From Bacillota bacterium (GTDB lineage Bacteria; Bacillota_I; Bacilli_A; ML615J-28; CAG-698): DNA of 6,725 nucleotides. The notes under the pieces were generated by a model. The model had not been told where the DNA came from. It searched no databases and worked only from the letters and a program-made list of their open reading frames with translations. The translations under genes and the position numbers were made by a program. Of this stretch, positions 6,422 to 6,725 are shown piece by piece (position 1 is the stretch's first letter; each line of letters begins with the position of its first letter). The stretch spans positions 1-6,725 of the forward strand of contig JAEYQM010000034.1 of assembly GCA_023410025.1 (NCBI GenBank). Reading direction: 5' to 3'.

Positions 6422-6725
6422 ATGTTAATAGTTTTATTTAATATATGTGATAAATTTGATATAGATCATAAGGTAAAAAACAAAAGAGATACTAGTAACT
6501 TTATTAATTAAATATAGAAGACAATTATCAAATATTGTATTATCGCAAATTGCCATAAAAGTAATGTTATTTATAATTGAAAATTTGATTACTAAAATAA
6601 TTGTGTCAATAATATTTTATTTATCTAAAGTTTTAATTAACTAAGTATAAATTGAAAAAATATAAAATCACATTAAAATATGATTAATATCTTAAAAAAA
6701 TAAATGGGCATATTGTAATAATTTT
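6422..6725. other. Intergenic stretch without a recognisable gene
   Basis: 304 very AT-rich bases after the htpG terminator. An ATG at 6422 opens a 29-codon frame, but it follows a T-run with no ribosome site. A second frame (about 6474-6640, roughly 55 codons) has no start codon with a Shine-Dalgarno site and encodes a hydrophobic low-complexity peptide. On neither strand do I find a tRNA, a convincing promoter or a repeat. It may be spacer or the decayed remains of a gene; I cannot tell which. Confidence 0.6.

Noticed and set aside
6422..6640. Short frames of 29 and about 55 codons after htpG
   Set aside because: No Shine-Dalgarno site, low-complexity content and no recognisable motif; expected by chance at this base composition.
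1..6725. CRISPR array, transposon ends, integrase or tRNA-derived attachment-site repeat
   Set aside because: I looked for regularly spaced repeats, a transposase or integrase reading frame, and copies of the tRNA 3' ends elsewhere in the window, and found none.
1..6725. Mycoplasma-type genetic code (TGA = Trp)
   Set aside because: All four tryptophans (two in the nuclease-like protein, two in HtpG) use TGG and no gene has an in-frame TGA, so the standard code fits.

Overview
The window is very AT-rich bacterial DNA. It uses the standard genetic code: the four tryptophans in the protein genes are all TGG, and no reading frame contains an internal TGA. Its Shine-Dalgarno sites and sigma-A promoters look like those of Gram-positive bacteria, and its tRNA genes are tightly packed with encoded CCA ends. 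This fits a low-GC Firmicutes/Tenericutes lineage that kept UGA as a stop, such as Acholeplasma/Izemoplasma/Haloplasma relatives or an Erysipelotrichia-like bacterium. The placement is inferred from composition and genetic code, not from a phylogenetic marker.

Layout. Positions 3-428 hold five tRNA genes on the minus strand, transcribed in the order Leu(TAG), Asp(GTC), Arg(ACG), Pro(TGG), Gly(TCC), from a promoter at 473-501. The array reaches the left edge and probably continues beyond it. Positions 429-606 are a divergent promoter region. A plus-strand promoter with an extended -10 at 555-583 drives a two-gene unit. Its first gene (607-3588, 993 aa) has no confident name; its first half resembles the Card1/Can2 (DUF1887) CARF-nuclease family and is followed by about 500 residues I do not recognise. 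The second gene (3581-4372) is a classical short-chain dehydrogenase/reductase whose start overlaps the end of the first gene by 8 bases. A terminator that contains the SDR stop codon closes the unit.

Next comes htpG (4468-6363, Hsp90 chaperone) with a perfect consensus sigma-A promoter. A CIRCE-like inverted repeat overlaps its -35 box, which points to HrcA heat-shock control. A strong hairpin terminator follows at 6385-6421. The last 300 bases (6422-6725) hold no gene I can support.

The tRNA array, the SDR and htpG are housekeeping genes. The unusual element is the 993-residue protein: a probable PD-(D/E)XK nuclease with a shortened, degenerate CARF-like N-terminus, a large unexplained C-terminal region, no CRISPR array or cas gene in view, and translation apparently coupled to an oxidoreductase. 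It is the best candidate here for an undescribed defence or stress-response effector.
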